The position numbers were made by a program, and so were the translations under genes. Of a DNA stretch of 10,388 nt, positions 1 to 7,088 are shown in pieces. The notes beneath the pieces were generated by a model, which was not told the origin of the DNA, ran no database searches, and saw only the letters and a list, made by a program, of their open reading frames with translations. Positions within the stretch are counted from its first letter, which is position 1. Every line of letters begins with the position of its first letter. Source of the stretch: Bacteroidota bacterium (lineage in GTDB: Bacteria; Bacteroidota; Ignavibacteria; Ignavibacteriales; Melioribacteraceae); the NCBI GenBank assembly GCA_021812745.1, contig JAKAMS010000032.1:1-10388 (forward strand), given 5' to 3'.

Positions 1-140
1 TTTGTTGTATCGGAATTTGAGAGAGAATCTTTTACAGTAGTGTTAAGCGAGTCGGATTTTTTATATAAAACAGAGTCCTTCGTTTGTGCAAACAAAGAAG
101 TGAAAGACAAAATTAATATGAGAGAGAGAACATACTTCAT
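1..140 (-). CDS. Secreted protein of unknown function, N-terminal part (continues past left edge)
   Basis: The minus strand from the ATG at 140-138 is open for 46 codons to the window edge. The product starts with a classic signal peptide: Lys at residue 2, a hydrophobic stretch at residues 4-16, then SLFA followed by Q19, a typical Bacteroidota/Ignavibacteria cleavage site. The mature part seen so far is Ser/Asp/Thr/Lys-rich (residues 20-46) with no recognisable domain, so no function is proposed. The start lies 35 bases after the stop of the ROK kinase gene on the same strand, so it is probably the next gene of the same operon. Upstream is a purine-rich AAAGAAAAAGAA stretch but no strong Shine-Dalgarno. 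A TTG directly before the ATG is a less likely start. The opposite strand is also open here but shows no protein-like features. Confidence 0.7.
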   Translation of the reverse strand, partial: MKYVLSLILILSFTSLFAQTKDSVLYKKSDSLNTTVKDSLSNSDTT

Positions 141-175
141 CAATTGGTTTAATTCTTTTTCTTTTTACAACAAAA

Positions 176-1135
176 TTATGATTTATAAAACACAAGTGCA
201 GAAGCACCTTTTATTCCCGCCTCATTTTTCAATTTAGCCGGTTTTACAGTAATCCTATCCCGGAATGATTTCATCACTCTTTCTTTAATAGAAGATTCAA
301 CTGAATCAAACAACAATTTGCCAAATCCGGCAATGCCGCCGCCAACAATTATTGTTGCAATATCCAGCACATGCACTGCAGATGCTAGCGCATAACCGAG
401 TTTTGTACCGGTATCAACAATCACAGAATTCGAGAAATCATCTCCTTGTTCAGCCGCGGATTGAATTAATTTTGGCGTAAGCAGATTCAGATCTCCGTTA
501 GTCAGTTTGAATAGAATAGAATCGTTTCTCCCTTGAAGTTTTATTTTCGTTCTTTCGATAAGATAATCTTTACCGATGTATGCTTCAATGCAGCCTATAG
601 AACCGCATTTGCATTTAGCTCCGGCACTATCAATTGTTACATGACCGAGTTCGCCGGCAAGTCCGGTATCGCCCCGGTAAATTTTCTTGTCAATTATAAT
701 TCCTCCGCCAACACCTGTGCCTAAGGTTATCATAATAAAATTTTTATAATATTTTCCGGCGCCGTAAATCAACTCTCCAATTGCCGCTGCGTTAGCATCG
801 TTTTCCACATAAACATCGCAATCAAATTCTTTTTTTAAGATACTGCCAAGATGAACTTTGCCCCAGCTGTAAAAATTAGGCGGATTTTCAACTGTCCCTT
901 TTTTTAGTTTAACAGCTCCGGGTGCTCCAATTCCAATTCCTAAAATTTTTTCTCTGTTCCCTTTAACAACTTCTTCAATCCCTTTTATGATTTGCTTTAT
1001 TACGGCTTCCGGTCCTTTGGATGCATTACTATCATAAGAAACTTTTTTAATAATTTTTCCTTTCTCATCAACCAAACCTACTTTGATGGTTGTTCCTCCA
1101 AGATCAACACCGACGGCAAATTTTTTCTTAGACAT
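176..1135 (-). CDS. ROK family sugar kinase (probable glucokinase)
   Basis: A 319-residue cytoplasmic ATP-dependent sugar kinase, full length for the ROK family, probably phosphorylating glucose or an N-acetylated hexosamine. Visible motifs, in order: the phosphate-binding loop DLGGTTIKVG (residues 11-20), APGAV (71-75), ENDANAAAIGE (111-121) with the expected catalytic base Asp113, the second nucleotide loop LGTGVGGG (138-145), the sugar-binding GELGH (161-165), and the ROK zinc motif CKCGSIGCIEA (175-185). The zinc ligands would be His165, Cys175, Cys177 and Cys182. VGGGIA near residue 264 completes the actin-like fold. The start is the ATG 10 bases after the stop of the LEA-type lipoprotein gene. 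There is no strong ribosome site, so reinitiation after the upstream gene is plausible. Substrate cannot be fixed from sequence; glucokinase is the commonest function for this subtype. Confidence 0.92.
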   Translation of the reverse strand: MSKKKFAVGVDLGGTTIKVGLVDEKGKIIKKVSYDSNASKGPEAVIKQIIKGIEEVVKGNREKILGIGIGAPGAVKLKKGTVENPPNFYSWGKVHLGSILKKEFDCDVYVENDANAAAIGELIYGAGKYYKNFIMITLGTGVGGGIIIDKKIYRGDTGLAGELGHVTIDSAGAKCKCGSIGCIEAYIGKDYLIERTKIKLQGRNDSILFKLTNGDLNLLTPKLIQSAAEQGDDFSNSVIVDTGTKLGYALASAVHVLDIATIIVGGGIAGFGKLLFDSVESSIKERVMKSFRDRITVKPAKLKNEAGIKGASALVFYKS

Positions 1136-1145
1136 TATTTTTCAA

Positions 1146-1781
1146 CTAATTAAATGATTTATCTACAATCGTAATTTCATTGGGGTACTCAATCTTACCC
1201 AATGGAGTTCCTAGAACCGGTTTAGCAAGCATTTTTAGGTTTGATGTTGAACCGTGCGCTCCGCCTATCTGTAAAAGCAATAGAAGAATATCATCCATAC
1301 TTTTTTCTTTGAATGATTTTGCAATGTCAAATTCAATTTTGATTGGAATGATAACAGATTCCCCTTTACCCGGAACGAAAACCGGTTCAGCTATATTTCC
1401 TTGAACAATTTCTTTTTCGTTTAAGTACAATCTCCATGGGAATGACGATATGTTTAGATCTGTTCTTGCAAAGCCGCCGTTTCCGTCATTCGGATTTTTC
1501 GCTTCAATGTTCAGAATAAAAGTAAGAGGTAGATTCCCTTTCATTAATCCCGCTGTTAGTTTTAACAGTTCAAGCGAATTGAAATCTTTCAAAGATTTCT
1601 TATCAGCAATTGAAATCCCTATAACTTTGTAGTCAGTTGCAGAGCTAATCTTATATTTCAAACGCGATACGTTAGAGATAGTTTGATAGACACTGCAACT
1701 CGAAGCAATTGAGAACAATAAAATAACGGGAATAATCAACCGGAGCGGTTTAAGAATTATGTGTTTTCTTTTATTCAACAT
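1146..1781 (-). CDS. LEA type 2 (WHy/LEA14-like) lipoprotein
   Basis: A 211-residue predicted lipoprotein. Basic residues (KRK) precede a hydrophobic stretch at 14-25, and the lipobox-like IASSC places the lipidated cysteine at residue 29. Residues about 85-155 look like an LEA_2/WHy domain: hydrophobic strands around an N-P-N (96-98), a Phe-Pro-Trp-x-Leu-Tyr strand, a Gly-Asn turn, and a P-x-K-x-x-S-V-I-I-P-I strand. In this family the fold is a small beta-sandwich best known from desiccation-related proteins; in bacteria it occurs in envelope lipoproteins of poorly known role. The start overlaps the last 11 bases of the dehydrogenase gene, so the two are probably translationally coupled, and the ROK kinase gene follows after 10 bases. 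The domain call rests on pattern recognition and is moderately sure; the lipoprotein call is firmer. Confidence 0.78.
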   Translation of the reverse strand: MLNKRKHIILKPLRLIIPVILLFSIASSCSVYQTISNVSRLKYKISSATDYKVIGISIADKKSLKDFNSLELLKLTAGLMKGNLPLTFILNIEAKNPNDGNGGFARTDLNISSFPWRLYLNEKEIVQGNIAEPVFVPGKGESVIIPIKIEFDIAKSFKEKSMDDILLLLLQIGGAHGSTSNLKMLAKPVLGTPLGKIEYPNEITIVDKSFN

Positions 1782-2793
1782 CGTTTAACCAGCTCGAAAA
1801 ATTTTTTGCGTTCTTAATTGACTCTTCAATTTTAGCTATAATCATTTCAGCAACTCTTAAAGCTTTCAATCCGTCTTTGCCGCTGACTATCGGTGTTGTT
1901 CCTTTCAAAATGGCATCAACAAATAGTTCTAATTCTAGTTTTAGCGCGTTCACTTCCTTAAATTTCGGCTGTTCATAAGCAACAACTTTTTTCTTATCGC
2001 CAATTCCGATCTCACCGAATGTTTTAAAGAATCCTTTCGGTTTTTGATCCGGCGGCAATAATCTAAATACTTCCGAAACTCCCGTAGTAAAATCAAGAGA
2101 GATATAAGTATCGCGCTGAAACATTCTCATTTTTCTCATTTTCTTTTGAGAAATTCTGCTTGCTGTTACATTTGCTATAGCTCCGTTCTCAAATTCGATG
2201 CGGGCATTTGCAATATCAAGAGTATCGGAAACAACAGGCACACCGCTTGCACTTACACTCTTCACTTCGCTCTTTACCAAGCTGAGAATTATATCAATAT
2301 CATGTATCATCAAATCCAGAACTACGGCAACATCCGTTCCTCTCGGATTAAATTGCGCAAGGCGGTCAGTTTGAACGAACAGCGGATTTAATTTATATTT
2401 TTCCAGAGATATTAGAGCCGGGTTAAATCTCTCTATATGCCCGACCTGAAAAGTTAATTTTTTCTCGTCAGCAATTTTAATAAGCTCTTCAGCTTCCCAA
2501 ATCTGTGTTGTAATCGGTTTTTCTACAAACACATGTTTGTTCTTGGCAAAAGATTGTTTCACTAAATCATAATGTGCGCTTGTTGTGGCAACAATATCTA
2601 CTGCGTCAACTTCTGCAAGAAGTTTTTCTAAATCATCAAATGGTTTTACTTTTAATTCGCTTCCTACTTGCTTCGCTCTTTCAAAATCTTGGTCGTAGAT
2701 TCCAATCAATTCACAATTTTCAACTTCTTTAAAAAGTTTAGTGTGAATTTTACCCAGATGCCCGGTTCCTACAACACCAACTTTAACTTTCAT
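1771..2793 (-). CDS. Gfo/Idh/MocA family NAD(P)-dependent dehydrogenase, GnnA-like
   Basis: A 340-residue cytoplasmic oxidoreductase of normal family length. The N-terminal Rossmann domain has GVVGTGHLGKIH (6-17) and an acidic residue at the end of the second strand (Asp34). The family hallmark EKP is at 91-93, with Lys92 as the expected catalytic lysine, and DLMIHD (160-165) supplies the usual active-site His164 and Asp165. The segments VGHIERFNPA (117-126) and the basic stretch after ASRIS (211-224), followed by a Tyr-Ile-Ser-Leu-Asp-Phe strand, resemble dehydrogenases found in lipid A gene clusters. In that group GnnA oxidises UDP-GlcNAc at C3 so that an aminotransferase can make 3-amino sugars for lipid A. 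No aminotransferase or lpx gene is in view, so the substrate is inferred and not shown. Start and upstream stop share a base (TAATG), suggesting coupled translation. Confidence 0.88.
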   Translation of the reverse strand: MKVKVGVVGTGHLGKIHTKLFKEVENCELIGIYDQDFERAKQVGSELKVKPFDDLEKLLAEVDAVDIVATTSAHYDLVKQSFAKNKHVFVEKPITTQIWEAEELIKIADEKKLTFQVGHIERFNPALISLEKYKLNPLFVQTDRLAQFNPRGTDVAVVLDLMIHDIDIILSLVKSEVKSVSASGVPVVSDTLDIANARIEFENGAIANVTASRISQKKMRKMRMFQRDTYISLDFTTGVSEVFRLLPPDQKPKGFFKTFGEIGIGDKKKVVAYEQPKFKEVNALKLELELFVDAILKGTTPIVSGKDGLKALRVAEMIIAKIEESIKNAKNFSSWLNDVE

Positions 2794-4055
2794 TATAACG
2801 CTCCGGATTTAATTTTTTTGTAACCGATAATTTTATCGTAACCGCCTTTCTCCACGGATGCATAGTAGAGAAAAATGTTGTATTCATTTTCAGTTTCGTA
2901 AAAATTACCTTCAAGAATTTCCCAATCAATATTCTCCACAACTCCGTTCACAATTTGTCCGGTTACATATTGATATTCATACACGCCGCGCTTTAACTCG
3001 ACTGAAATATTCATCATTCCGTTATCGTCATACATTTCATATTCGGGGAGAACTTTCCAATCATTAAAAGAACCAACAAGAAAGATTGACGACTTAATTT
3101 GATCCGGCGGGCGAATTCTGAATATAACTCTAAGGTAATCTGCATTTGAATTCCTAAAATCCATAAGGTAAGAGGCGCCGTTAAAATCTCTTCTTCCCTT
3201 TGTGAATAAATTTGATGTTTCAATCTCGCCGAAGTGTGCGAAGACAGGCGGCTTGTTGTATTTGCCAACGTCGCGAATATCCGCAATGCGGTATTCATTT
3301 CCGGGACGGACGTTTCTCGCGATAAATGTAAATTTGTTCGATCCGTTCCATTCATAAAAGCGGTCTGCTGTGTATGAATTTCTGTCAACGACCATAGGAT
3401 AATTAAATTTACGGTTTGTAATGATTTCAACACGGGTAACATTTGATGAATAGAGTGAATCTGGTAATACAAAATTTGTTTTTATCGCAATAGTTCTTCC
3501 CGAAGAAGCAATATCGTTCATGTCTCCCTGCAAACCCTCTTTTGCAACTTGCACATTTAATTTAAGGTCCGGATAGACAACAAAAAATTTTCCGGAAGCG
3601 TAAACAACATTTCTGTTTTGAGAATCAACAATAAAAAATCTCCACTTGCCAGAGAACGGGAAAGTTACATTATTATTTGGGAACGTGCCGTTATAATGAT
3701 AACGGGCTCCGCGGACATTCTGCGGTAATTCATCAAACCATAAAATAGTTTCGGTGTTATACATTTGGTTAGATAAAAACGGATTGTCATAAGGATTCCA
3801 ATCGGCATCGCAAAATTTAAAGACAATATTGAAGTTCGGCATGAATTCCGATTGCACATCGAAATCAATAGTTATTGAACTTTTTGTCTTATCTGAATGA
3901 TCAATTACCGGAAATTCGATCTGATCATTCGATGAATAAACACGAAGACTTTTAATTTCCGTTCCGCTTGCATAATTAACGGAGACTGCAATTAAAAAAA
4001 TCAGAAAGAAATTAAAAATCGAGTTTCTCAGCGGATTCAAAAAATCTCTACGCAT
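2793..4055 (-). CDS. DUF5103 protein, type IX secretion system Plug-like
   Basis: A 420-residue exported protein. The signal peptide spans about residues 1-31 (hydrophobic 13-26, ending near NYASG). The early beta-rich domain holds the DUF5103 pattern: FKFCDADWNPYDNP (79-92), a long variable strand, YHYNGTFPNNNVTFPFSGKW (119-138) and a following GKFFV strand. Near 325-363 lies a segment with VGSFNDW and KRGVYEYQYV, like the CBM48-type fold seen in the middle of this family. The C-terminal LEGNFYETENEYNIFLYY, then GGYDKIIGY, is a strong family signature. DUF5103 proteins include Plug, which was seen sealing the SprA translocon of the type IX system in Flavobacterium; that role here is an inference from family. 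The start overlaps the preceding 79-aa gene by 19 bases, and the stop overlaps the next start. Confidence 0.87.
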   Translation of the reverse strand: MRRDFLNPLRNSIFNFFLIFLIAVSVNYASGTEIKSLRVYSSNDQIEFPVIDHSDKTKSSITIDFDVQSEFMPNFNIVFKFCDADWNPYDNPFLSNQMYNTETILWFDELPQNVRGARYHYNGTFPNNNVTFPFSGKWRFFIVDSQNRNVVYASGKFFVVYPDLKLNVQVAKEGLQGDMNDIASSGRTIAIKTNFVLPDSLYSSNVTRVEIITNRKFNYPMVVDRNSYTADRFYEWNGSNKFTFIARNVRPGNEYRIADIRDVGKYNKPPVFAHFGEIETSNLFTKGRRDFNGASYLMDFRNSNADYLRVIFRIRPPDQIKSSIFLVGSFNDWKVLPEYEMYDDNGMMNISVELKRGVYEYQYVTGQIVNGVVENIDWEILEGNFYETENEYNIFLYYASVEKGGYDKIIGYKKIKSGAL

Positions 4056-4276
4056 TTAATTGAGTTATACGGGATATAAACTTTGAAAAATTTTTCCTCC
4101 CGGTTCGAATCAATCAGCAAACCTTCATCAAACGCCTGGACAAGTTTACCGGTTTTGAAAACGATTTCGTAAAATGTAGGATGTTCCCCTTTCTCTTTAC
4201 CGTAAACTACGCCGTAATTTTCGAACATTGTTATGTTGAGTGTCTTGCCAACGAATTGATTCCAATCCAATTTCAT
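4037..4276 (-). CDS. Small conserved-looking protein of unknown function (79 aa)
   Basis: A 79-residue soluble protein with no signal peptide or membrane segment. It looks like a compact beta-rich domain: alternating hydrophobic strands, for example KTLNITMF (11-18) and YEIVFKTGKLVQAF (36-49), end in the strand KVYIPYNSIKCVEIF (65-79). That ending is reminiscent of small beta-barrel folds such as Sm-like or PRC-barrel proteins, but this is only an impression. The start is well supported: AAGGTG lies 4 bases before the ATG. The last 19 bases overlap the beginning of the Plug-like gene, so it is the leading gene of the operon and could couple translation of its neighbour. A promoter-like TTGAAA with TATAAA sits at 4322-4293 but leaves almost no leader, so I do not call it. 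The protein is real in my judgement; its function is unknown. Confidence 0.75.
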   Translation of the reverse strand: MKLDWNQFVGKTLNITMFENYGVVYGKEKGEHPTFYEIVFKTGKLVQAFDEGLLIDSNREEKFFKVYIPYNSIKCVEIF

Positions 4277-4433
4277 AATTCACCTTGGAATTTTTATAAA
4301 ATTTTATGCTGAAAAATTTCAATTACAATCAAAAAGTAGTTAAAAACGAAGTCTTTTCCAATTGGATGAATGGTGCAAAAAAGAGGTGCACTGAATAAGA
4401 GCAAGATTACAATTCAGAACAAGAAATAAGCAA

Positions 4434-4474
4434 GAGTAAGAGCATAAAGTTTAGATTACTTCATGCTCTCACTC
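4434..4474 (-). terminator. Hairpin terminator after the DUF4097 gene
   Basis: GAGTAAGAGCAT (4434-4445) pairs with ATGCTCTCACTC (4463-4474) with one mismatch, leaving a 17-base loop. In minus-strand direction the stem lies 17 bases after the DUF4097 stop and is followed by the fairly T-rich TTGCTTATTTCTTG, as expected for an intrinsic terminator. The T run is interrupted, so strength is uncertain. It separates this gene from the operon starting at 4276. Confidence 0.55.
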
Positions 4475-4491
4475 ATAATCATAATTTCATA

Positions 4492-5412
4492 CTATTTCTG
4501 ACTTACAATAATGTCGCCGCCGGTTGTTTCTAGTTTAAGAACTCCACCGCCGCCGTTGAATTCTGCGTCAAGTTCACTGCGTCTCACACGTTCCGATTTT
4601 GAATTTGAGAAGCTATTCGAGATTTCACCGCCGGATGTTTCAAGATGAACTTTTGCTTTAAAATCCGCCGGAAGTTTTATCTGTATATCGCCGCCGGTTG
4701 TAGATGCTTCAATTCCTTTATTTGAACCGGTGTAATTTATTGCAATGTCTCCGCCTGATGTTTCGGCTAAAAGTTTCCCATCTGTTAAATCAATATTAAT
4801 ATTTCCGCCGGATGTTTCGGCGTGAAGATCACCATTAGTTTCTTCGCATTTAATATCTCCGCCGGAAGTTGATAAACTCATAATACCTTTATGTTTGTTC
4901 AACGTTATATCACCGCCGGAAGTTTCTGCTTTCAATTTTCCGTTTGTATTAATTAGAGTAATATCTCCACCGGATGTATCTAATTTAAAATCACCTACAA
5001 GATTTTTAACGTTAACATCTCCGCCCGATGTTTCAACGTGAGGATTAAAATTCTTGGGTGTCATTACTTCGATTCGTACACTTAAGTTGTTCCCAAACCA
5101 GCTGAACGTTGATCCTCTTTTTTTAGCGATAACTCTTACTACATCGCCTTCCTGATAAATATCAAATCTCATTTTACTTTCGGCACGGCTGTTGGCAAAT
5201 ATCTTCACATAAACTTCTTGTTTATCCCAGCTTTCCACTTTCACATCAGCGCCGCTCGCATTAACATAAACATTCTGCCAATCCTTCATTGAAAAAGATT
5301 TTTCTCTAATCAGTTTCAGATTATCCGCAAATAAAAGAGAAGTTGTAACCATGATCAGCAATATTACAACCGGCATCTTCTTTAAAAAATTGTATTGAAT
5401 GGAATTATTCAT
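4492..5412 (-). CDS. Exported DUF4097-type beta-repeat protein
   Basis: A 306-residue secreted or envelope protein. After a signal peptide (hydrophobic residues about 14-27, cleavage near LLFA-D at 29) comes a beta-rich region and then a series of TSGGD-type repeats at residues 128, 146, 164, 182, 200, 218, 238, 259 and 296. The first five intervals are exactly 18 residues, later ones 20, 21 and 37. Consensus per unit is T-S-G-G-D-I plus alternating hydrophobics and a Gly or Asn turn, as in DUF4097 proteins thought to form a right-handed beta-helix of adhesin-like or sensor type. The start is the ATG at 5412, which has GGAGGT 4 bases upstream; a TTG at 5424 in the same frame would put that ribosome site inside the gene, so it is rejected. 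It stands alone, divergent from crcB. Molecular role unknown. Confidence 0.85.
   Translation of the reverse strand: MNNSIQYNFLKKMPVVILLIMVTTSLLFADNLKLIREKSFSMKDWQNVYVNASGADVKVESWDKQEVYVKIFANSRAESKMRFDIYQEGDVVRVIAKKRGSTFSWFGNNLSVRIEVMTPKNFNPHVETSGGDVNVKNLVGDFKLDTSGGDITLINTNGKLKAETSGGDITLNKHKGIMSLSTSGGDIKCEETNGDLHAETSGGNINIDLTDGKLLAETSGGDIAINYTGSNKGIEASTTGGDIQIKLPADFKAKVHLETSGGEISNSFSNSKSERVRRSELDAEFNGGGGVLKLETTGGDIIVSQK
4762..5031 (-). repeat. Five in-gene tandem repeats of 54 bp
   Basis: Within the DUF4097 gene, five consecutive 54-base units code for 18-residue repeats starting TSGGD. On the plus strand the most conserved part of each is the block around CCGCCGGATGTTTC or CCGCCGGAAGTTTC. 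The units have diverged elsewhere, so the array is old, but the shared core could still allow unequal recombination. A sixth and later units continue with irregular lengths. Confidence 0.85.
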
Positions 5413-5441
5413 GAGTACCTCCAAATTAATTTGATTTACTG

Positions 5442-5470
5442 ATAATTTAGACTCGCTATCTTCCTGTTAA
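5442..5470 (-). promoter_or_regulatory. Possible sigma70-type promoter of the DUF4097 gene
   Basis: On the minus strand TTAACA (5470-5465) and AATTAT (5447-5442) are separated by 17 bases. That is 5 of 6 and 4 of 6 matches to the usual boxes. Transcription would start near 5435 and leave about 22 bases of leader carrying the GGAGGT ribosome site. This rests on base matching only. Confidence 0.35.
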
Positions 5471-5497
5471 GTTACGCCGGATTTCAAAAAAAAATCC

Positions 5498-5527
5498 TTT
5501 AAGAAGAAAATCAATTTGTGCTATATT
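5498..5527 (+). promoter_or_regulatory. Possible promoter of crcB
   Basis: TTTAAG (5498-5503) and TATATT (5522-5527) are 18 bases apart. The start point would be near 5534, just ahead of the GAGG ribosome site at 5541-5544. The -10 match is good and the -35 weak. The short leader leaves no room for a fluoride riboswitch, and I see none of its conserved segments upstream. Confidence 0.3.
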
Positions 5528-5549
5528 ACCGGGAAGAAATGAGGCTTTT

Positions 5550-5918
5550 TTGATTAAATATCTGATTGTATTTATAGGCGCCGGTTTAGGGGGCGGATTC
5601 CGTTATTGGATCTCATCATTTGTTCAGAAACAATTTCCGCCTTACTTTCCGTGGGGAACGCTTACAGTAAATTTGATCGGCAGTTTTATTCTTGGCATGA
5701 TGATCTTCGGTTTTGATGAGAAAGAATTAATCAGTCCTTCTGTAAAACTATTTATTGGAATAGGATTCTGCGGCGGCTTTACAACTTTTTCTTCCTTTTC
5801 GTTAGAAACATTTAATTTAATCCGGGACGCGGAATTTCTTTTTGCCGGGTTGAATATTCTGGCTAACGTAACACTGACAATTCTTGGAATTTATTTTGCT
5901 TATTTAATCACAAGGTGA
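5550..5918 (+). CDS. crcB: CrcB/Fluc fluoride ion channel
   Basis: A 122-residue inner-membrane protein of normal Fluc length that exports fluoride as a dual-topology dimer. Four membrane segments can be placed near residues 3-20, 36-55, 65-85 and 97-119. Family signatures are all present: GGGFRYW (14-20), GTLTVNLIGSFILG (36-49) with pore Asn41, and GFCGGFTTFSSFS (72-84) with the Phe pair F80 and F83 expected along the ion path. The start is a TTG at 5550 with GAGG five bases upstream; a nearby ATG at 5539 is in another frame and stops after four codons, and no other start precedes the first helix. The DUF190 gene begins 3 bases after the stop, and the crcB stop codon lies inside that gene's ribosome site, so the two are almost certainly co-expressed. 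Confidence 0.95.
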   Translation: MIKYLIVFIGAGLGGGFRYWISSFVQKQFPPYFPWGTLTVNLIGSFILGMMIFGFDEKELISPSVKLFIGIGFCGGFTTFSSFSLETFNLIRDAEFLFAGLNILANVTLTILGIYFAYLITR

Positions 5919-5921
5919 TAT

Positions 5922-6272
5922 ATGAAAATTGAAGGTGAAGCAAAACTGCTGAGAATTTTTATAGGAGAAGCCGATAAGATTTCTCATTTGCCTGTTTACG
6001 AAAAAATTGTTACGGAAGCGCGCAAGCAGAATCTTGCCGGCGCAACTGTTTACAAAGGCATAATGGGTTTTGGAGGCAACAGCCGGATTCATACCGCAAA
6101 AATTTTACGTCTATCGGAAGATTTACCGCTGGTTATTGAAATTGTGGATGAGCAGAAAAAAATTGAAGAGTTTATCCCCTTTGCCGAAAAAATTTTTGAA
6201 GAAGCAAACTGCGGCGGACTGATCACAGTTGAAAAAGCAGAGATCATCGTTTACAAATCGACTAAAAAGTAA
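5922..6272 (+). CDS. DUF190 family PII-like protein
   Basis: A 116-residue cytoplasmic protein that matches DUF190 along nearly its whole length: LLRIFIGEADK (9-19), PVYEKIV (24-30), LAGATVYKGIMGFGGNSRIH (38-57), ILRLSEDLPLVIEIVD (61-76) and GGLITVEKAEIIVY (98-111). The family has the GlnB/PII-type ferredoxin-like fold and is regarded as a PII-like regulator, which suggests binding of a nucleotide or ion; no ligand can be read from sequence. The ribosome site AAGGTG overlaps the end of crcB and is 4-5 bases from the ATG. Pairing of crcB with DUF190 is a recurring arrangement in bacteria to my knowledge, so a role in sensing fluoride stress or controlling the channel is a reasonable guess, not a demonstrated fact. 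Confidence 0.92.
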   Translation: MKIEGEAKLLRIFIGEADKISHLPVYEKIVTEARKQNLAGATVYKGIMGFGGNSRIHTAKILRLSEDLPLVIEIVDEQKKIEEFIPFAEKIFEEANCGGLITVEKAEIIVYKSTKK

Positions 6273-6281
6273 GAACACGAT

Positions 6282-7055
6282 ATGCGGAAAAAATTTTTTG
6301 TACCTCTTTTAATTATAATTTTTTACCAGTCCGCTCTCTTTTCTCAGAATAAATATAACCTTTCACAATTCGGTGATGAATCATTCCGGTTTGTTAAACA
6401 GCCGTTAAAATGGGAAAGCAACGATTGGCTGAAACTTGGTTTGTTCAGTGCCGGAACTCTTTTGTTGACACAAGCAGACAAGCCAATACAAGATGCTGCG
6501 CTGAAAGATCAAAGTTATTACAAAAGTTTTCCTATTGAAGCCGGAAGAATTTGGGGAGAAATTTATCCCACAGCAATATTTGCTGGCGCATTTGGTCTGC
6601 ATGGATTAATTGCAAATGATCCTTCCACTAAGAAAATCGGTTTCGAAATTGTACAGACGGCTCTTTACGCAGGCGCTATTACTACCTTTCTTAAAATTGC
6701 TATCGGAAGAGCCAGGCCATTTACCAATAGAGGCAATGCCACTTTTCATCCGTTCACAATTTTCGATGATGATTTTCATTCAATGCCGTCCGGACACACA
6801 ACACTTGCATTTTCTCTTTCAACAGTGCTATCTAAAAATGCTAAGACCGATTTTTTAAAAATAATTGCTTACCTGCCCGCAGTGTTAACCGCTGTTTCAC
6901 GTGTTTATCAAAACAATCATTGGACCTCAGATGTTTTTGTCGCCGCTTCAATTGGATATTTTGTTGGCGATTGGGTTACAAGCCAACACGAAGAGAACAA
7001 TTCTCCGGTTCAAACTTCTTCTATCTTTCCACTGGTGTTAAGAATTAAATTGTAA
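6282..7055 (+). CDS. PAP2 superfamily phosphatase, exported
   Basis: A 257-residue envelope phosphatase of the PAP2 (type 2 phosphatidic acid phosphatase) superfamily. The complete three-part active-site signature is present: K-x6-R-P at 138-146 (Lys138, Arg145, Pro146), PSGH at 169-172 (His172), and S-R-x5-H-x3-D at 206-217 (Arg207, nucleophile His213, Asp217). A signal peptide or anchor occupies residues 1-21 (KK, long hydrophobic run, ALFSQ), so the catalytic face is probably periplasmic. Hydrophobic helices lie near 52-64, 96-111, 122-138, 193-205 and 217-230. Likely substrates are lipid phosphates such as undecaprenyl pyrophosphate or lipid A phosphates; the sequence does not decide. It follows the DUF190 gene by 9 bases, so co-transcription with crcB is likely, though no functional link is established. 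Confidence 0.9.
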   Translation: MRKKFFVPLLIIIFYQSALFSQNKYNLSQFGDESFRFVKQPLKWESNDWLKLGLFSAGTLLLTQADKPIQDAALKDQSYYKSFPIEAGRIWGEIYPTAIFAGAFGLHGLIANDPSTKKIGFEIVQTALYAGAITTFLKIAIGRARPFTNRGNATFHPFTIFDDDFHSMPSGHTTLAFSLSTVLSKNAKTDFLKIIAYLPAVLTAVSRVYQNNHWTSDVFVAASIGYFVGDWVTSQHEENNSPVQTSSIFPLVLRIKL

Positions 7056-7088
7056 AAACGGGAAAGGTGAAACGAGAAACGAAAAGTT

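Noticed and set aside
40..237. Plus-strand open frame, in fact open from position 1
   Set aside because: It overlaps the end of the well-supported ROK gene and lies opposite a clear signal-peptide gene start. It has no ribosome site and no protein-like features.
3014..3472. 152-codon minus-strand frame inside the DUF5103 gene
   Set aside because: It is a shadow of the DUF5103 gene in another frame, with no ribosome site or domain.
5425..5549. Fluoride (crcB) riboswitch
   Set aside because: None of its conserved segments is visible, and the likely transcript start leaves too short a leader.
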